The notes beneath the pieces are model-generated. The model searched no databases. It saw only the letters and a list, made by a program, of their open reading frames with translations, and was not told the DNA's origin. This document shows positions 37,588 through 46,994 of a DNA stretch of 64,000 bases, piece by piece. Both the position numbers and the translations under genes were made by a program. Each line of letters opens with the position of its first letter. Positions within the stretch are counted from its first letter, which is position 1. Source of the stretch: Alphaproteobacteria bacterium (lineage in GTDB: Bacteria > Pseudomonadota > Alphaproteobacteria > Caulobacterales > Caulobacteraceae); contig JAHJOK010000024.1 in assembly GCA_018820205.1 (NCBI GenBank), positions 50,508 through 114,507 on the forward strand, given 5' to 3'.

Positions 37588-39477
37588 ATGGCGATGCGCG
37601 GAGAGCGCTCCGGTCGGCGCGGCGACATCATGGCGCGCGCGCAGCAGGCCGGAGTTCCAAAAGAAAAGCCCGAAGGGCCGGGAACGTGGCAGGCGCTGCG
37701 TGACCTGGTGCGACTGGTCGGCCGGTCGCGGGCACCGCAGTTGAGACTCAGACTGGTCGGCGCCATCGCCCTGACCCTGGCCGGCAAGGGGCTGGGGGTG
37801 CTGGCGCCGCTGGTGCTGGGCGCGGCGGTCAACCGGCTGGCGGGCGATCAGAACGCGGCGGTGGGGGTGGCGGCCGGGTTCGCGGCCTTCGCCATCGGCT
37901 GGGCGGTGGTGCGGTTCCTGTCGTCGATGGCGCCGCAACTGTCGGATGTGATCTTCGCCCCTGTCCGGCAGGCCGCGATGCGTCGCACGGCGGCCGAGAC
38001 GTTCGGCCACGCCCTGAACCTGTCGCTGGACTTTCATCAGACCAAACGCTCCGGCGCCCTGTCGCGCACGGTCGAGCGCGGCTCGCGGGCGGTGGACTTC
38101 CTGTTGCGCATCCTGGCTTTCAACCTGATCCCGACAGGACTGGAGCTTGTGCTGGCGGCGGGCGTCCTGGCGGGCAAATACGACTGGCGTTTCGGCGCCG
38201 TGGCCGTGGTCGTGGTCGTGGTTTATGCGATCTCGACCTTCGCCCTGTCCAGCTGGCGGCTGGAGCACCGCCGCATCATGAACGCCGCCGACACCGAGGC
38301 CGCGGGCCAGGCGGTGGACGCCCTGCTGAACTATGAGACCGTCAAGTCCTTCGGGGCCGAGGGGCGGGCGGCCGCAGGCTATGACCGGGCGCTGGAGACC
38401 TATGGCGACGCGGCGCTGAAGGCCAACTCGTCGCTGGCCCTGCTGAACGCCATCCAGGCCCTGATCATGAACGTCGGCCTGGGCGTGATGGCGGTGATGG
38501 CGGGGTTCGAGGCCGCGGCGGGGCGGATGGGGCCGGGCGATGTGACGGCGGCGGTGCTGATCATGATCTCGCTGTATGCGCCGCTGAATATCCTGGGCTT
38601 CGCCTATCGGGAAATCCGCCAGTCCTTCATCGACATGGAGGAGATGCTGAAGGTCACGCGACAGCAGCCGCAGGTCGCGGATGCGCCGAACGCCGCCGAC
38701 CTGAAGCGGCCCGAGGACCAGCGCGGCGGGTCGCTGGCTTTCGAAGACGTGTCGTTCCGGCATGACGCCCGCGCCAACGGTCTGGAGGATGTCTCCTTCC
38801 TGACGCCGCCGGGGACGACCACCGCCCTGGTGGGAGCGTCCGGATCGGGCAAGTCGACGATCGTGAAACTGGCCCTGCGCCTGCTGGACCCCCAGGGCGG
38901 GCGCGTCCTGGTCGATGGGGCTGACGTGCGGGCGGTGACCCAGCGGTCGCTGCGCAGCGCGATCGCCCTGGTGCCCCAGGACGTGGCCCTGTTCAACGAC
39001 ACCCTTGGCGTGAACATCGCCTTCGCCCGGCCGGACTCGGACGAGGCCGCGATCTGGGCGGCGGCCGAGGCGGCCGAGCTTGCGGACTTCATCCGCGGCC
39101 TGCCGGACGGCATGGAGACCCGCGTGGGCGAGCGCGGGCTTAAGCTGTCGGGCGGGGAGCGGCAGCGGGTCGGCATCGCCCGGGCGCTTCTGGCCGATCC
39201 TTGCATCCTGATCCTGGACGAGGCGACCAGCGCGCTGGACAGCCGCACCGAGGCCGCGATCCAGAAGACGCTGCGCAAGGCCAAGGCCGGCCGCACGACC
39301 CTGGTCGTCGCCCACCGCCTGTCGACAATTGCCGACGCCGATCAGATCCTGGTGCTGAAGGCCGGGCGCATCGTCGAGCGCGGCGCCCATCACGAACTGG
39401 TCGCCCGCGTCGGCGGCGAATATGCGGCCCTCTGGAAAAAGCAGACCCGGGGCGCGCGCGTGGGGATAGAGTCCTAG
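37588..39477 (+). CDS. ABC exporter of the Atm1/HMT1 (ABCB7) type, fused permease and ATPase
   Basis: 629 residues. Six-helix exporter domain (about 60-350, with the Q..RSGALSRTVERG elbow) followed by an ATPase with Walker A VGASGSGKSTIVKL, signature LSGGERQRVGIARALL and Walker B ILILDEATSALD. The length, N-terminal extension and lineage match the Atm1 group that exports glutathione-linked or Fe-S-related compounds and confers metal tolerance. Ends in TAG inside CTAG, shared with the stop of the convergent gene. Confidence 0.92.
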   Translation: MAMRGERSGRRGDIMARAQQAGVPKEKPEGPGTWQALRDLVRLVGRSRAPQLRLRLVGAIALTLAGKGLGVLAPLVLGAAVNRLAGDQNAAVGVAAGFAAFAIGWAVVRFLSSMAPQLSDVIFAPVRQAAMRRTAAETFGHALNLSLDFHQTKRSGALSRTVERGSRAVDFLLRILAFNLIPTGLELVLAAGVLAGKYDWRFGAVAVVVVVVYAISTFALSSWRLEHRRIMNAADTEAAGQAVDALLNYETVKSFGAEGRAAAGYDRALETYGDAALKANSSLALLNAIQALIMNVGLGVMAVMAGFEAAAGRMGPGDVTAAVLIMISLYAPLNILGFAYREIRQSFIDMEEMLKVTRQQPQVADAPNAADLKRPEDQRGGSLAFEDVSFRHDARANGLEDVSFLTPPGTTTALVGASGSGKSTIVKLALRLLDPQGGRVLVDGADVRAVTQRSLRSAIALVPQDVALFNDTLGVNIAFARPDSDEAAIWAAAEAAELADFIRGLPDGMETRVGERGLKLSGGERQRVGIARALLADPCILILDEATSALDSRTEAAIQKTLRKAKAGRTTLVVAHRLSTIADADQILVLKAGRIVERGAHHELVARVGGEYAALWKKQTRGARVGIES

Positions 39478-39959
39478 TCCGGCGCGGTTTCCGCCAGCGG
39501 ACGCTTGCGGGCCAGCACCTGGCTGAGGCCGTTGAGCACTTCCGCGCGCGCTTCCGCCGCGTCGTCGGGCAGGCTGAGGATTAGCTTCAGCGCCTGGGCG
39601 TGGACGGTGACGATGCGCCAGTCGAACGGCTTGCCCGGCTCTGCGGCGTCGATCAGATCGCAAAGCCCCGCCGCCGCCGCGCACAGATCGTCGCGGTTGA
39701 ATGGACCGGCCGCCTGGATCACGGCGCTGGACAGGCCATAGGCCTGTTCCAGACGTTCACCGCGCGGTTCGTCGGACTCTGGCGGAACCAGGGCGGAGAG
39801 GTCGGCGATCCGGGCGGCGACGATGGCGCGGCTCTCGGCCTCGAGCGCTTTCAGTTCGGTCGCGGCCTGTTTCAGGGCTATGCCGACGCTGAGGCCGCCC
39901 GACTGGTCGATCAGCTTGGACAGACGCGACTTGCGCGGTCTCCAGATCACGGCGCTCAT
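39474..39959 (-). CDS. Helical protein of unknown function, partner of a response regulator
   Basis: 161 residues (MSAVIWRPRKSRLSKLIDQ start, ATG 39959). Mostly alpha-helical by pattern, with heptad-like QAATELKALEAESRAIVAARIADLS (about 30-54), and a DWRIVTVHAQALKLILSLPDD region near the end. The start overlaps the stop of the upstream response regulator by 4 bp (ATGA), so the two are co-translated. No family is recognised. Possible adaptor or phosphorelay partner, by context only. Confidence 0.75.
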   Translation of the reverse strand: MSAVIWRPRKSRLSKLIDQSGGLSVGIALKQAATELKALEAESRAIVAARIADLSALVPPESDEPRGERLEQAYGLSSAVIQAAGPFNRDDLCAAAAGLCDLIDAAEPGKPFDWRIVTVHAQALKLILSLPDDAAEARAEVLNGLSQVLARKRPLAETAPD

Positions 39960-40549
39960 GATTGCGATATCTCCGGCGCCTGTGCTTCTTTTTCGGCGGC
40001 CCGTTCCGCGTTGAGCGCGGCCAGGCGGACCATGTCGGCGCGGCGTTCGGACCGGGCGCGCGGCGACGATTCGGTGAAGCGGCGATCGGGCCCCTTGTAG
40101 TCGCCGGCTTCGAGAAAGGGGCGGTTGTCCCGGGCCATCCATAGGATCCGCTCCAGCACGACCGAGGCGCTGAAGGGGCGAGACAGCAGAAAATTGGCGC
40201 CGCAGTCTCGCACGGCGCCCACCTGGGTCTGGCGAACGTGGCTGGCCGTCATGATGATCGGCACATGGGCGTTGGGCTCCAGACCCGAATGCCGCAGCCA
40301 GCGGACCAGGGCGTGCCCATCCATGCCCTCGACCTCGCAGTCGACCAGCATCAGATCGACCGGTTTGAGCTTCAGGATCTGCTGCGCGTCATCGGCGTTG
40401 CGGCAGCAATGGCTGGCCTTGGTCCCGAAGCCGCGGAGCGCGGCCATCGTCAGTTCCATGCTGAAGGCCGACTGATCGACCACCATGATCACGGCTTCTG
40501 ACAGGTTGAAGACGGCGGTTTCACGCAGGCCTTCGCCAACGGCGGTCAA
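39956..40549 (-). CDS. Single-receiver response regulator with a C-terminal basic tail
   Basis: 197 residues. Receiver domain (about 19-145) with phospho-acceptor aspartate in LMLVDCEVEGMDG, the switch Thr in IIMTASHV, but the usual KP is SRP (LLSRPFSA), with Arg in place of Lys. The tail (about 150-197) has KGPDRRFTESSPRARSERRADMV, the GPDRR motif seen in Caulobacterales regulators. It has no output domain, so it acts by protein contact. Cotranslated with the unknown helical protein downstream. Confidence 0.88.
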   Translation of the reverse strand: MTAVGEGLRETAVFNLSEAVIMVVDQSAFSMELTMAALRGFGTKASHCCRNADDAQQILKLKPVDLMLVDCEVEGMDGHALVRWLRHSGLEPNAHVPIIMTASHVRQTQVGAVRDCGANFLLSRPFSASVVLERILWMARDNRPFLEAGDYKGPDRRFTESSPRARSERRADMVRLAALNAERAAEKEAQAPEISQS

Positions 40550-40633
40550 CGCGACGCCCCCGCGCCGGGCAATGAATACAGCATGGTCCGGCTCCTCGAC
40601 CCGGTCACTATGCTGGTCGAGAATGTATGCGAC

Positions 40634-40647
40634 GTTAAGGCGTTAAC
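40634..40647. promoter_or_regulatory. GTTAA-N4-TTAAC palindrome upstream of the response regulator
   Basis: GTTAAGGCGTTAAC spans the accA stop and stands 85-98 bp upstream of the response-regulator start. TTAA half-sites recall CtrA, but CtrA boxes have 7-bp spacing, here it is 4. Function unproven. Confidence 0.3.
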
Positions 40648-41590
40648 CCCGGCCGATCGCGTAGAAGCGGTCCGAGCGTTGGCGACGCAATTTGGCGGGC
40701 GTCAACGGCGTCAGCTTCTGCAGTTCCTCCCAGACCGCATCGCCGACAGCCTGGATGGCGGCCTGCGGATCGGCGTGAGCGCCGCCGACGGGTTCGGGGA
40801 TGATCCTGTCGACGATCTTCATCGCCAGCAGGTCGGGGCCGGTGATCTTCATGGCCATGGCGGCGTCTTTGGCGCGCGCGCCGTCGCGCCACAAGATGCC
40901 TGCGGCCCCCTCGGGCGAGATGACCGAATAGATGGAATGCTCCAGCATCAGCACGCGGTTGGCGGCGGCCAGGGCGATGGCGCCGCCCGAACCGCCTTCG
41001 CCGGTGACGGTGGCGATCATCGGCGTCCCCAGGATCAGGCCGCGCTCGGTCGAACGGGCGATGGCCTCGGCCTGGCCGCGTTCCTCGGCCCCAAGGCCCG
41101 GATAAGCGCCGGCGGTGTCGACGAAGGTCAGGACCGGCAGGCCGAAACGCTCGGCCATATCCATCAGGCGCACGGCCTTGCGATAGCCTTCAGGCCGGGC
41201 CATGCCGAAATTGTGGGTCAGGCGGGTGGCGGTGTCGTGGCCCTTCTCGTGGCCCATGACGACGACGGCCTGACCGCGGAACCGGGCGAGACCGCCCAGG
41301 ATGGCCTGATCGTCGCCGAACTGGCGGTCGCCGCGCAGCTCCACGTAGTCGGTGAACAGGGCGCCCAGATAGTCGATAAAATGCGGGCGCTGGGGGTGGC
41401 GGGCGACCTGGGTCTTCTTCCAGGGGTCCAGATCGGCATAGGTCTTCTTGCGGAGTTGGTCGGCCTTTTTCTTCAGGCCTTCGATCTCGGTCTCGAACGA
41501 GCCCGAGGTGGCGGACAGCAGACCGAGTTCCTCGATCTTGGCCTCCAGATCGGCGATCGGTTTTTCGAACTCGAGATAGTGCGCAGCCAT
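40643..41590 (-). CDS. accA: Acetyl-CoA carboxylase carboxyltransferase subunit alpha
   Basis: 315 residues from ATG 41590 (MAAHYLEFEKP). With AccD it moves carboxyl from biotin to acetyl-CoA, the first step of fatty-acid synthesis. Motifs: LYADLDPWKKTQVARHPQRP-like N-terminus, GHEKGHDTATR, TFVDTAGAYPG and TVTGEGGSGGAIAL (CoA oxyanion site). Length normal. It lies next to an ABC-F gene and, further on, xerD, as in other alphaproteobacteria where accA follows xerD. Confidence 0.96.
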   Translation of the reverse strand: MAAHYLEFEKPIADLEAKIEELGLLSATSGSFETEIEGLKKKADQLRKKTYADLDPWKKTQVARHPQRPHFIDYLGALFTDYVELRGDRQFGDDQAILGGLARFRGQAVVVMGHEKGHDTATRLTHNFGMARPEGYRKAVRLMDMAERFGLPVLTFVDTAGAYPGLGAEERGQAEAIARSTERGLILGTPMIATVTGEGGSGGAIALAAANRVLMLEHSIYSVISPEGAAGILWRDGARAKDAAMAMKITGPDLLAMKIVDRIIPEPVGGAHADPQAAIQAVGDAVWEELQKLTPLTPAKLRRQRSDRFYAIGRG

Positions 41591-41643
41591 GAGGCGTCCA
41601 TTGGGGCGGCGGGCGAGACGGCCCTGTCGCAAGGCGGCGGAAC

Positions 41644-43263
41644 CTAGAGAGGACAACGCGCGGGAGCAAGCCGGGGTTCAGCCGAACCGAGTTGGATGCG
41701 GCGGCTGATGCCGATGGCCTGAAGAAAGGCCTCGTCATGGCTGACCACCAGCAGGGCGCCGTCATAAGCCCGAAGTCCCGCCTCCACTGCCTCGATCGAA
41801 TCTATGTCGAGATGGTTGGTGGGCTCGTCCAGAATCAGGAATGGCGGCAGGATGGATCCGCCCAGCACGCAGGCGAGGCCCGCCCGAAGGCGCTGTCCGC
41901 CCGAAAGGTCGCCGACGATCTGCAAGGCGGCGTCAGCGCGGAACATGAACCGGGCCAGGGCCGCGCGGCAGGCGTTCTCGTCCACGTCCGGATGCCGGCG
42001 GCGGAAATTGTCGCGGATCGACAGGGCCGGGTCGAGGATCGCGACCTGCTGGTCCAGCATGGCGAAAGCGACAAGGCGGCGCACGGAGCCCGAGCTCGGC
42101 TGGACCGCACCGGTGATCAGGCCCAACAGGGACGTCTTGCCCGAGCCGTTGGGGCCGTTGAGTACGACCCGCTCCGGCCCGGCGATGCGCAGACTGAGAT
42201 CGGTCAGCACGGGCCGGCCGGGCAGGTAGCCGGCGGTGACTTCATCGATCACCAGCACCTCCCGGCCGGGGGGCAGGCCGGTCGGGGGCAGGGTCACGGT
42301 CAGGGGCTTGATCACCTCGATCCTTTCCCGTGCGGCGGCGGCGTCGTCCTGCGCCTGTTCGCGACGTCGCGCGGCGAGTCGAACATTTTCGCCGCCGGTA
42401 TCCTCGGCGCGGTCCTTGCGCATTCCGAGCAGGATTTTCGGCTGGTCCCCACGGGCCGCCGCCGCACGGCCGCCCTTGTCCGAGCGGGCCTTACGTTCGG
42501 CGGTCTGCTGGGCGGTGCGGGCGAGGTCCGTCAGCCGTTTGTCGGCGTCGGCGAGGTCGCGCTGGACGGACTGAAGCTCCAGCGCCTTCCGAGCCCTGTA
42601 GGCGGACCAGTTTCCGCCGTAGCGGGCGGCGCCCAGGGTGGTCAGTTCGACGATGGCGTCCATCGTCTCCAGCAGTTCGCGATCGTGGCTGACGACGATG
42701 GCGCCGGATCGCCACTCGGTCAGCAGGTCGATGACGGCCTGTCGGCCTCCGCGGTCGAGGTTGTTGGTGGGCTCGTCCAGGATCAACCAGTCCGGCTCGG
42801 CGAACAGAAGCGCGGCGAGGCCGGCGCGCGTGCGCTGGCCGCCGGACAGGGCCGCCAGCCGGGTGTGGACGGGTGTGTCGAGGCTCATACGGCCGAGCGT
42901 GGACGCGATCCGCGCCTCCAGCGTCCAGTCGGCGCGGTTGAGATCATCGGCGTCGGCTTCCCCCGCTTCGGCGCGGGCGAGGAGGGCGAGGGCGTCGCGG
43001 GCGTCGAACAGGTCGGCGACGGTCTCATGGGCGTCGACCTGGACGGTCTGGCGCAGGACGGCGACACGGCCGTGAACGGTCACGGAGCCTCCCTGCGGCG
43101 TCAGACGACCGTCGATAAGGTGCAGCAGGGTGGTCTTGCCCACGCCATTGCGCCCGACCAGGCCGGTGCGCTCGGGCCCTAAGGCGAGGTTCAAATCAGA
43201 GAAGAGAGGCGACCCGCCGGGCGGCGCCCAGGCAAGATCGTGCAGCACGATGGAGGCGGACAT
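41644..43263 (-). CDS. ABC-F family ATPase (two ABC domains, no membrane part)
   Basis: 539 residues with tandem ABC domains: Walker A GRNGVGKTTLLHLI and GPNGSGKTSLLGLI, signatures LSGGQRTRAGLAALL and LSGGQRLRAGLACVL, and Walker B WLILDEPTNNLD and FLILDEPTNHLD. The linker between them is charged and helical (ARKALELQSVQRDLADADKRL). ABC-F proteins bind the ribosome E site and help translation or give antibiotic protection; this one is of the general housekeeping kind by context. No transmembrane segments. Confidence 0.93.
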   Translation of the reverse strand: MSASIVLHDLAWAPPGGSPLFSDLNLALGPERTGLVGRNGVGKTTLLHLIDGRLTPQGGSVTVHGRVAVLRQTVQVDAHETVADLFDARDALALLARAEAGEADADDLNRADWTLEARIASTLGRMSLDTPVHTRLAALSGGQRTRAGLAALLFAEPDWLILDEPTNNLDRGGRQAVIDLLTEWRSGAIVVSHDRELLETMDAIVELTTLGAARYGGNWSAYRARKALELQSVQRDLADADKRLTDLARTAQQTAERKARSDKGGRAAAARGDQPKILLGMRKDRAEDTGGENVRLAARRREQAQDDAAAARERIEVIKPLTVTLPPTGLPPGREVLVIDEVTAGYLPGRPVLTDLSLRIAGPERVVLNGPNGSGKTSLLGLITGAVQPSSGSVRRLVAFAMLDQQVAILDPALSIRDNFRRRHPDVDENACRAALARFMFRADAALQIVGDLSGGQRLRAGLACVLGGSILPPFLILDEPTNHLDIDSIEAVEAGLRAYDGALLVVSHDEAFLQAIGISRRIQLGSAEPRLAPARCPL

Positions 43264-43386
43264 GGCTTTCCCGATGCAATCCTGAAGAGGGTTCTTGCGG
43301 TCGGGAGGGGATCACATGGTCGCGGCGAGCCTTCGTGGGTGAGGACGGAAGCTAGGGGAGGGGATGGGCGGGATCAAGGCGAGGTG

Positions 43387-44289
43387 TCAGTCGTCCTTCG
43401 CCAAGGGATGGTGCTGATGGACCACCTGCGTCAGGCGGTCGGTCGCCACGTGGGTGTAGATCTGGGTCGTGGCGATATCGGCGTGGCCCAGCAGCGTCTG
43501 GACCACCCGCATGTCGGCGCCCCCCTCCAGCAGATGGGTCGCGAAGGCGTGGCGCAGGACGTGAGGGCTGACGCGGGCCGGGTCGATGCCGGCGTCCATG
43601 GCCGCCTGGTCCAGCATCTGGGCGAAGCGGCGGGGGGTCAGGTGGCCGGACGCGCCGTGGGACGGGAACAGCCAGGGACTGTCGGGCGCCTTCTCAGGCC
43701 GGGCTGCGTCCCGCACGGCCAGCCAGGCCTTCACGGCCTCGCGGGCCGAGGTGTTCAGGGGGGCCAGACGCTCCTTGCCGCCCTTGCCGCGCACGATCAG
43801 ATAGGCGGGATCGCGACGGACGGCCTCGACGCGCAAGGCCAGTAGTTCGGACACCCGCAGGCCGGATGCATAGGCCAGTTCGACCAGGGCGATCATTCGG
43901 ACGCCCGAGGCGCCGTCGCGGGCGGCGGAGGCGGTCAGCAGGGCGACGACCTCATCCCGGCTCAGGGTGCGGGGCAGGGGCCGACCCTGTCTGGGCGCTT
44001 CCAGCCGTCGGGACGGGTCGTCGGCGCGCCAGCCCTCGCCCAGGACGAACCGATAGAACTGGCGCACCGCCGACCGCCTCCGCGCGGCCGTGGCGGCGGA
44101 CAATCCACGGGTCGACAGCCCTGCGAACCAGGCTTCGATGCCGGCTTCGTCGGCCGCCATCAGCCCGCCCGATCCGAGCGCGGCCTCGGCGTCCGCCAGA
44201 TCGCGCGCATAGGCGCTGAGGGTGTGTGGCGAGGCGTCGCGCTCCACCGCCATCATCTCCAGGAAGGCCTCGACCTGGGGGCTGCTCAT
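43387..44289 (-). CDS. xerD: Tyrosine recombinase XerD
   Basis: 300 residues. An N-terminal core-binding domain (EAFLEMMAVERDASPHTLSAYARDL) and a catalytic domain with Arg in YASGLRVSELLAL, Lys in RGKGGKERLAPL, HxxR in HVLRHAFATHLLEGG, His in LGHADIATTQIYTHV and the nucleophile Tyr in that last stretch. Resolves chromosome dimers at dif with XerC. The length fits XerD. Divergent from aroK, the usual alphaproteobacterial order. It is not part of a mobile element here. Confidence 0.94.
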   Translation of the reverse strand: MSSPQVEAFLEMMAVERDASPHTLSAYARDLADAEAALGSGGLMAADEAGIEAWFAGLSTRGLSAATAARRRSAVRQFYRFVLGEGWRADDPSRRLEAPRQGRPLPRTLSRDEVVALLTASAARDGASGVRMIALVELAYASGLRVSELLALRVEAVRRDPAYLIVRGKGGKERLAPLNTSAREAVKAWLAVRDAARPEKAPDSPWLFPSHGASGHLTPRRFAQMLDQAAMDAGIDPARVSPHVLRHAFATHLLEGGADMRVVQTLLGHADIATTQIYTHVATDRLTQVVHQHHPLAKDD

Positions 44290-44390
44290 CGGCGCGCGGA
44301 TGTCGGTCGGCGGTGGCGCAAGGCCGCGCTTGGTGTAGAGATCGACCGGACCATGACTTGCCGTATGCCTCCCTGTCGCCGGAACCGCCC

Positions 44391-44969
44391 GTGACCGCCG
44401 CCGATGCCCCCAAGGCGGCGACGACCCCGATTCCTCAAATGACCCGGACCATAGCGCTGGTGGGGCTGATGGGGGTGGGCAAATCGACCGTGGGGCGACG
44501 GCTGGCCAATCGGCTCGGCCTGCCGTTCGTCGATGGCGACGAGGCGATCGAGGGCGCGGCCCGGATGTCGGTGTCCGAAATCTTCGCCCAACTGGGCGAG
44601 GCGGAGTTCCGCGCGGGAGAGGCGCGGGTGATGCGCCGCTTGCTGGAGGGGCCGGCCATCGTGCTGGCGACCGGCGGCGGCGCGGTGCTGAATCCGGAGA
44701 CCCGTCAGATGCTGAAAAGCCGCGCCACGACCGTCTGGCTGAGGGCCGATCTGAAGGTGGTGGCCAGCCGGGTGCAGCGCCGCGACACCCGCCCCCTGCT
44801 TCGCGGCAAGGATCCGCTGCAGGCCCTCACCGCGATGGCCGAGGTGCGGTACCCCGTCTATGCGACCGCCGACCTGACCGTGGACGTGGGGGCCGGCGCC
44901 CACGCCCAGGCGGTGGAGGCCATCCTGGAAGCCCTGACCGCGTTCTGGAAGAACGGAGCCCCGGCATGA
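44391..44969 (+). CDS. aroK: Shikimate kinase
   Basis: 192 residues from GTG 44391; ATG 44439 is the shorter alternative ([12 protein letters not shown]). Walker [16 protein letters not shown], DxD-like FVDGDEAIE, and GGGAVL shikimate-binding loop with RDTRPLL lid. Phosphorylates shikimate with ATP in chorismate synthesis. Its TGA stop overlaps the aroB start (ATGA), so the two are co-translated. The start choice is uncertain since neither site has a clear SD. Confidence 0.93.
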   Translation: MTAADAPKAATTPIPQMTRTIALVGLMGVGKSTVGRRLANRLGLPFVDGDEAIEGAARMSVSEIFAQLGEAEFRAGEARVMRRLLEGPAIVLATGGGAVLNPETRQMLKSRATTVWLRADLKVVASRVQRRDTRPLLRGKDPLQALTAMAEVRYPVYATADLTVDVGAGAHAQAVEAILEALTAFWKNGAPA

Positions 44970-46069
44970 CGGTGGTCTCGGTCTCGGGCGGCGCGTTCCG
45001 GTCCTACGACGTCGTGGTTGGGCGCGCACTGCTGGCGCGGGCGGGCGAACGGATCGCGCCCCTCGCTCGGGGCAGAACGGTGATCGTTTCGGACGAGACG
45101 GTCGCCGCGTTGCACGGTCCGGCCCTGCAGGCGTCGCTGGCGGCGGCGGGCGTGACCAGCCGGATCCTCGCCGTCCCGCCGGGGGAGGCGTCAAAGTCCT
45201 TCGCCGAGCTGGAGCGGCTGATGGACGAGCTGCTGGCGTCCGGACTGGACCGCAAAGAAGTGGTGGTGGCGCTGGGCGGCGGCGTTGTCGGCGATCTGGC
45301 CGGGCTGGCGGCGGCGCTGTACATGCGCGGCATCGATTTCGTCCAGGTTCCGACGACCCTGCTGGCCCAGGTGGATTCCTCCGTCGGCGGCAAGACGGCG
45401 ATCGATACGCCCCGGGGCAAGAACCTGGTCGGCGCCTTCCATCAGCCTCGGCTGGTGCTGGCCGACATCGATGTCCTGGGAACCCTGCCTGAGGTGCAGT
45501 TGCGCTCCGGCTGGGCCGAGGTGCTGAAGCATGGGCTCATTTGTGATGCTCCCTTTTTTGACTGGCTGGCGAGCGACGGCGCGGCTGGGGTCACAGGCGA
45601 TCCAGCGGCGCTGGAGCGGGCCGTGGTCCGCTCGGTCGAGATCAAGTCGGCCATCGTCGGCGAAGACGAGAAGGAAGCCGGTCGGCGCGCCCTGCTGAAC
45701 CTGGGCCATACCTTCGGTCACGCGATCGAAACGGAGCTGGGCTTCGAGGAGGCGGCGCTGGCCCATGGAGAGGCCGTGGCGCTCGGTTGCTGCATGGCGT
45801 TCCGGTTCTCGGCGGCCCAGGGACTGTGCGCCGCCGAAGATCCGGCGCGCGTCGAGGCCGTCATGGCGGCGGCGGGGCTGCCGACGCGGCTGGGTCAGAC
45901 GGGCGCGTTTTCGGCCGAGGCGCTGCTGGCGCGCATGGCGGGGGACAAGAAGGCCGAAGCCGGCGGCGTGACCCTGATCCTGGCGCGCGCGATCGGTCAG
46001 GCGTTCACGCGGAAATTCGACGACCCGGGCCCGATTCTGGCCTTCCTGCGCGACGAGGGCGCGGCCTAG
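44966..46069 (+). CDS. aroB: 3-dehydroquinate synthase
   Basis: 367 residues. Converts DAHP to 3-dehydroquinate using NAD and a divalent metal. Motifs: [44 protein letters not shown] and metal ligands in [12 protein letters not shown] and HGEAVALG. Length standard. Follows aroK in the classic aroK-aroB pair. Its TAG stop lies in CTAG, shared with the stop of the convergent lipoprotein gene. Confidence 0.96.
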   Translation: MTVVSVSGGAFRSYDVVVGRALLARAGERIAPLARGRTVIVSDETVAALHGPALQASLAAAGVTSRILAVPPGEASKSFAELERLMDELLASGLDRKEVVVALGGGVVGDLAGLAAALYMRGIDFVQVPTTLLAQVDSSVGGKTAIDTPRGKNLVGAFHQPRLVLADIDVLGTLPEVQLRSGWAEVLKHGLICDAPFFDWLASDGAAGVTGDPAALERAVVRSVEIKSAIVGEDEKEAGRRALLNLGHTFGHAIETELGFEEAALAHGEAVALGCCMAFRFSAAQGLCAAEDPARVEAVMAAAGLPTRLGQTGAFSAEALLARMAGDKKAEAGGVTLILARAIGQAFTRKFDDPGPILAFLRDEGAA

Positions 46070-46476
46070 TCGATCGCCCGGCACTGGCTGGGTTCGCGGC
46101 CGTCGGCGGTCCAGGTCGCGAGAATGCCCTGGCCGCGCAACTCATAGGCGCTGGACTTGTACCAGATGCCGTCCGCGGCGCGTTCCTGATACAGGTCCAC
46201 GGCCTCGCCGGACGAGTTGCGCACGGTCGCCATGGCGCGGGGATTGTCGAAATCGACCGACAGCCGCTCGCCGTTGTCGCACAGATAGACGGTGCGGATG
46301 ACCCGGTTCAGGGCGCGATCCTGAAGCTCGGCGCCGGTGCGGCGGCGGGCGGTCTGGGCCTCGACGGCGCGTTGGCGGACCGATTCGCCGTCGGTCGGGG
46401 CCTTGGCGGGTTCAGGCCCGCAAGCGGCGGTGAGCATGAGCGAGGCCGTAGCCAGGACCGGGAACAGATGACGCAT
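46066..46476 (-). CDS. MliC-family lipoprotein (c-type lysozyme inhibitor-like)
   Basis: 136 residues from ATG 46476. A lipobox (LMLTAACGP, acylated cysteine about residue 20) then a Pro/Ala linker and an MliC-type domain: [44 protein letters not shown] and SQCRAID, with two cysteines likely paired. MliC proteins block host lysozyme at the cell surface; here the family match is by pattern only. Signal peptide and lipobox are visible. Confidence 0.8.
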   Translation of the reverse strand: MRHLFPVLATASLMLTAACGPEPAKAPTDGESVRQRAVEAQTARRRTGAELQDRALNRVIRTVYLCDNGERLSVDFDNPRAMATVRNSSGEAVDLYQERAADGIWYKSSAYELRGQGILATWTADGREPSQCRAID

Positions 46477-46508
46477 CAGTCTTCCTACAGCAGCCAGGCC
46501 AAGCTTGG

Positions 46509-46994
46509 CTAACGGGTTGAAGGCGACGCCGTTCCGGTTCGGCGCTGGCGGAAAAAGCCCTTGAGCAGGGCGGCGGATTCGTCGGCCATCAGTCCGCCCT
46601 CCACCGTCGGACGCGAATGTAGCGTCGGCTGTTCGAACAGCCGGGGACCGTGGACCACCGCGCCGCCCTTGGGATCGTCGGCGGCCCAGACGACGCGGCC
46701 GATTCGAGCGTGGCTGATCGCCCCCGCGCACATGGCGCAAGGCTCCAGCGTCACATACAGGGTCAGGCCGGTCAGGCGATAGTTGCCGGTCGCCAGCGCC
46801 GCCGCGCGCAGGGCGACGATCTCGGCATGGGCGGTGGGATCGTGAGCCGCGACGGGCCCATTCGCGCCCGTAGAGACGACCCGGCCGGTGGCTTCATCGA
46901 CCACGACGGCGCCCACGGGAACCTCTCCCGCGTCCGCCGCCGCTTGCGCCAGGTCCAATGCCATGCGCATGAACCGCTCATCATGGCCCGCCAT
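46509..46994 (-). CDS. tadA: tRNA(Arg) adenosine deaminase TadA
   Basis: 161 residues from ATG 46994. Makes inosine 34 in tRNA-Arg(ACG). Zinc-binding HAE (PTAHAEIVALRAAAL) and PCxxC (TLEPCAMCAGAISHAR) with catalytic glutamate. The start at 46994 overlaps the divergent rluB-like start by 12 bp; a Met at residue 9 (46970) would remove the overlap. Length fits TadA (about 150-170). Confidence 0.93.
   Translation of the reverse strand: MAGHDERFMRMALDLAQAAADAGEVPVGAVVVDEATGRVVSTGANGPVAAHDPTAHAEIVALRAAALATGNYRLTGLTLYVTLEPCAMCAGAISHARIGRVVWAADDPKGGAVVHGPRLFEQPTLHSRPTVEGGLMADESAALLKGFFRQRRTGTASPSTR

Noticed and set aside
40634..40647. CtrA box at GTTAA-N4-TTAAC
   Set aside because: Spacing of 4 rather than 7 between the TTAA halves; kept only as an unassigned palindrome.
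43387..44289. Integrase of a mobile element
   Set aside because: Position next to accA and aroK and the full XerD pattern show the housekeeping recombinase.
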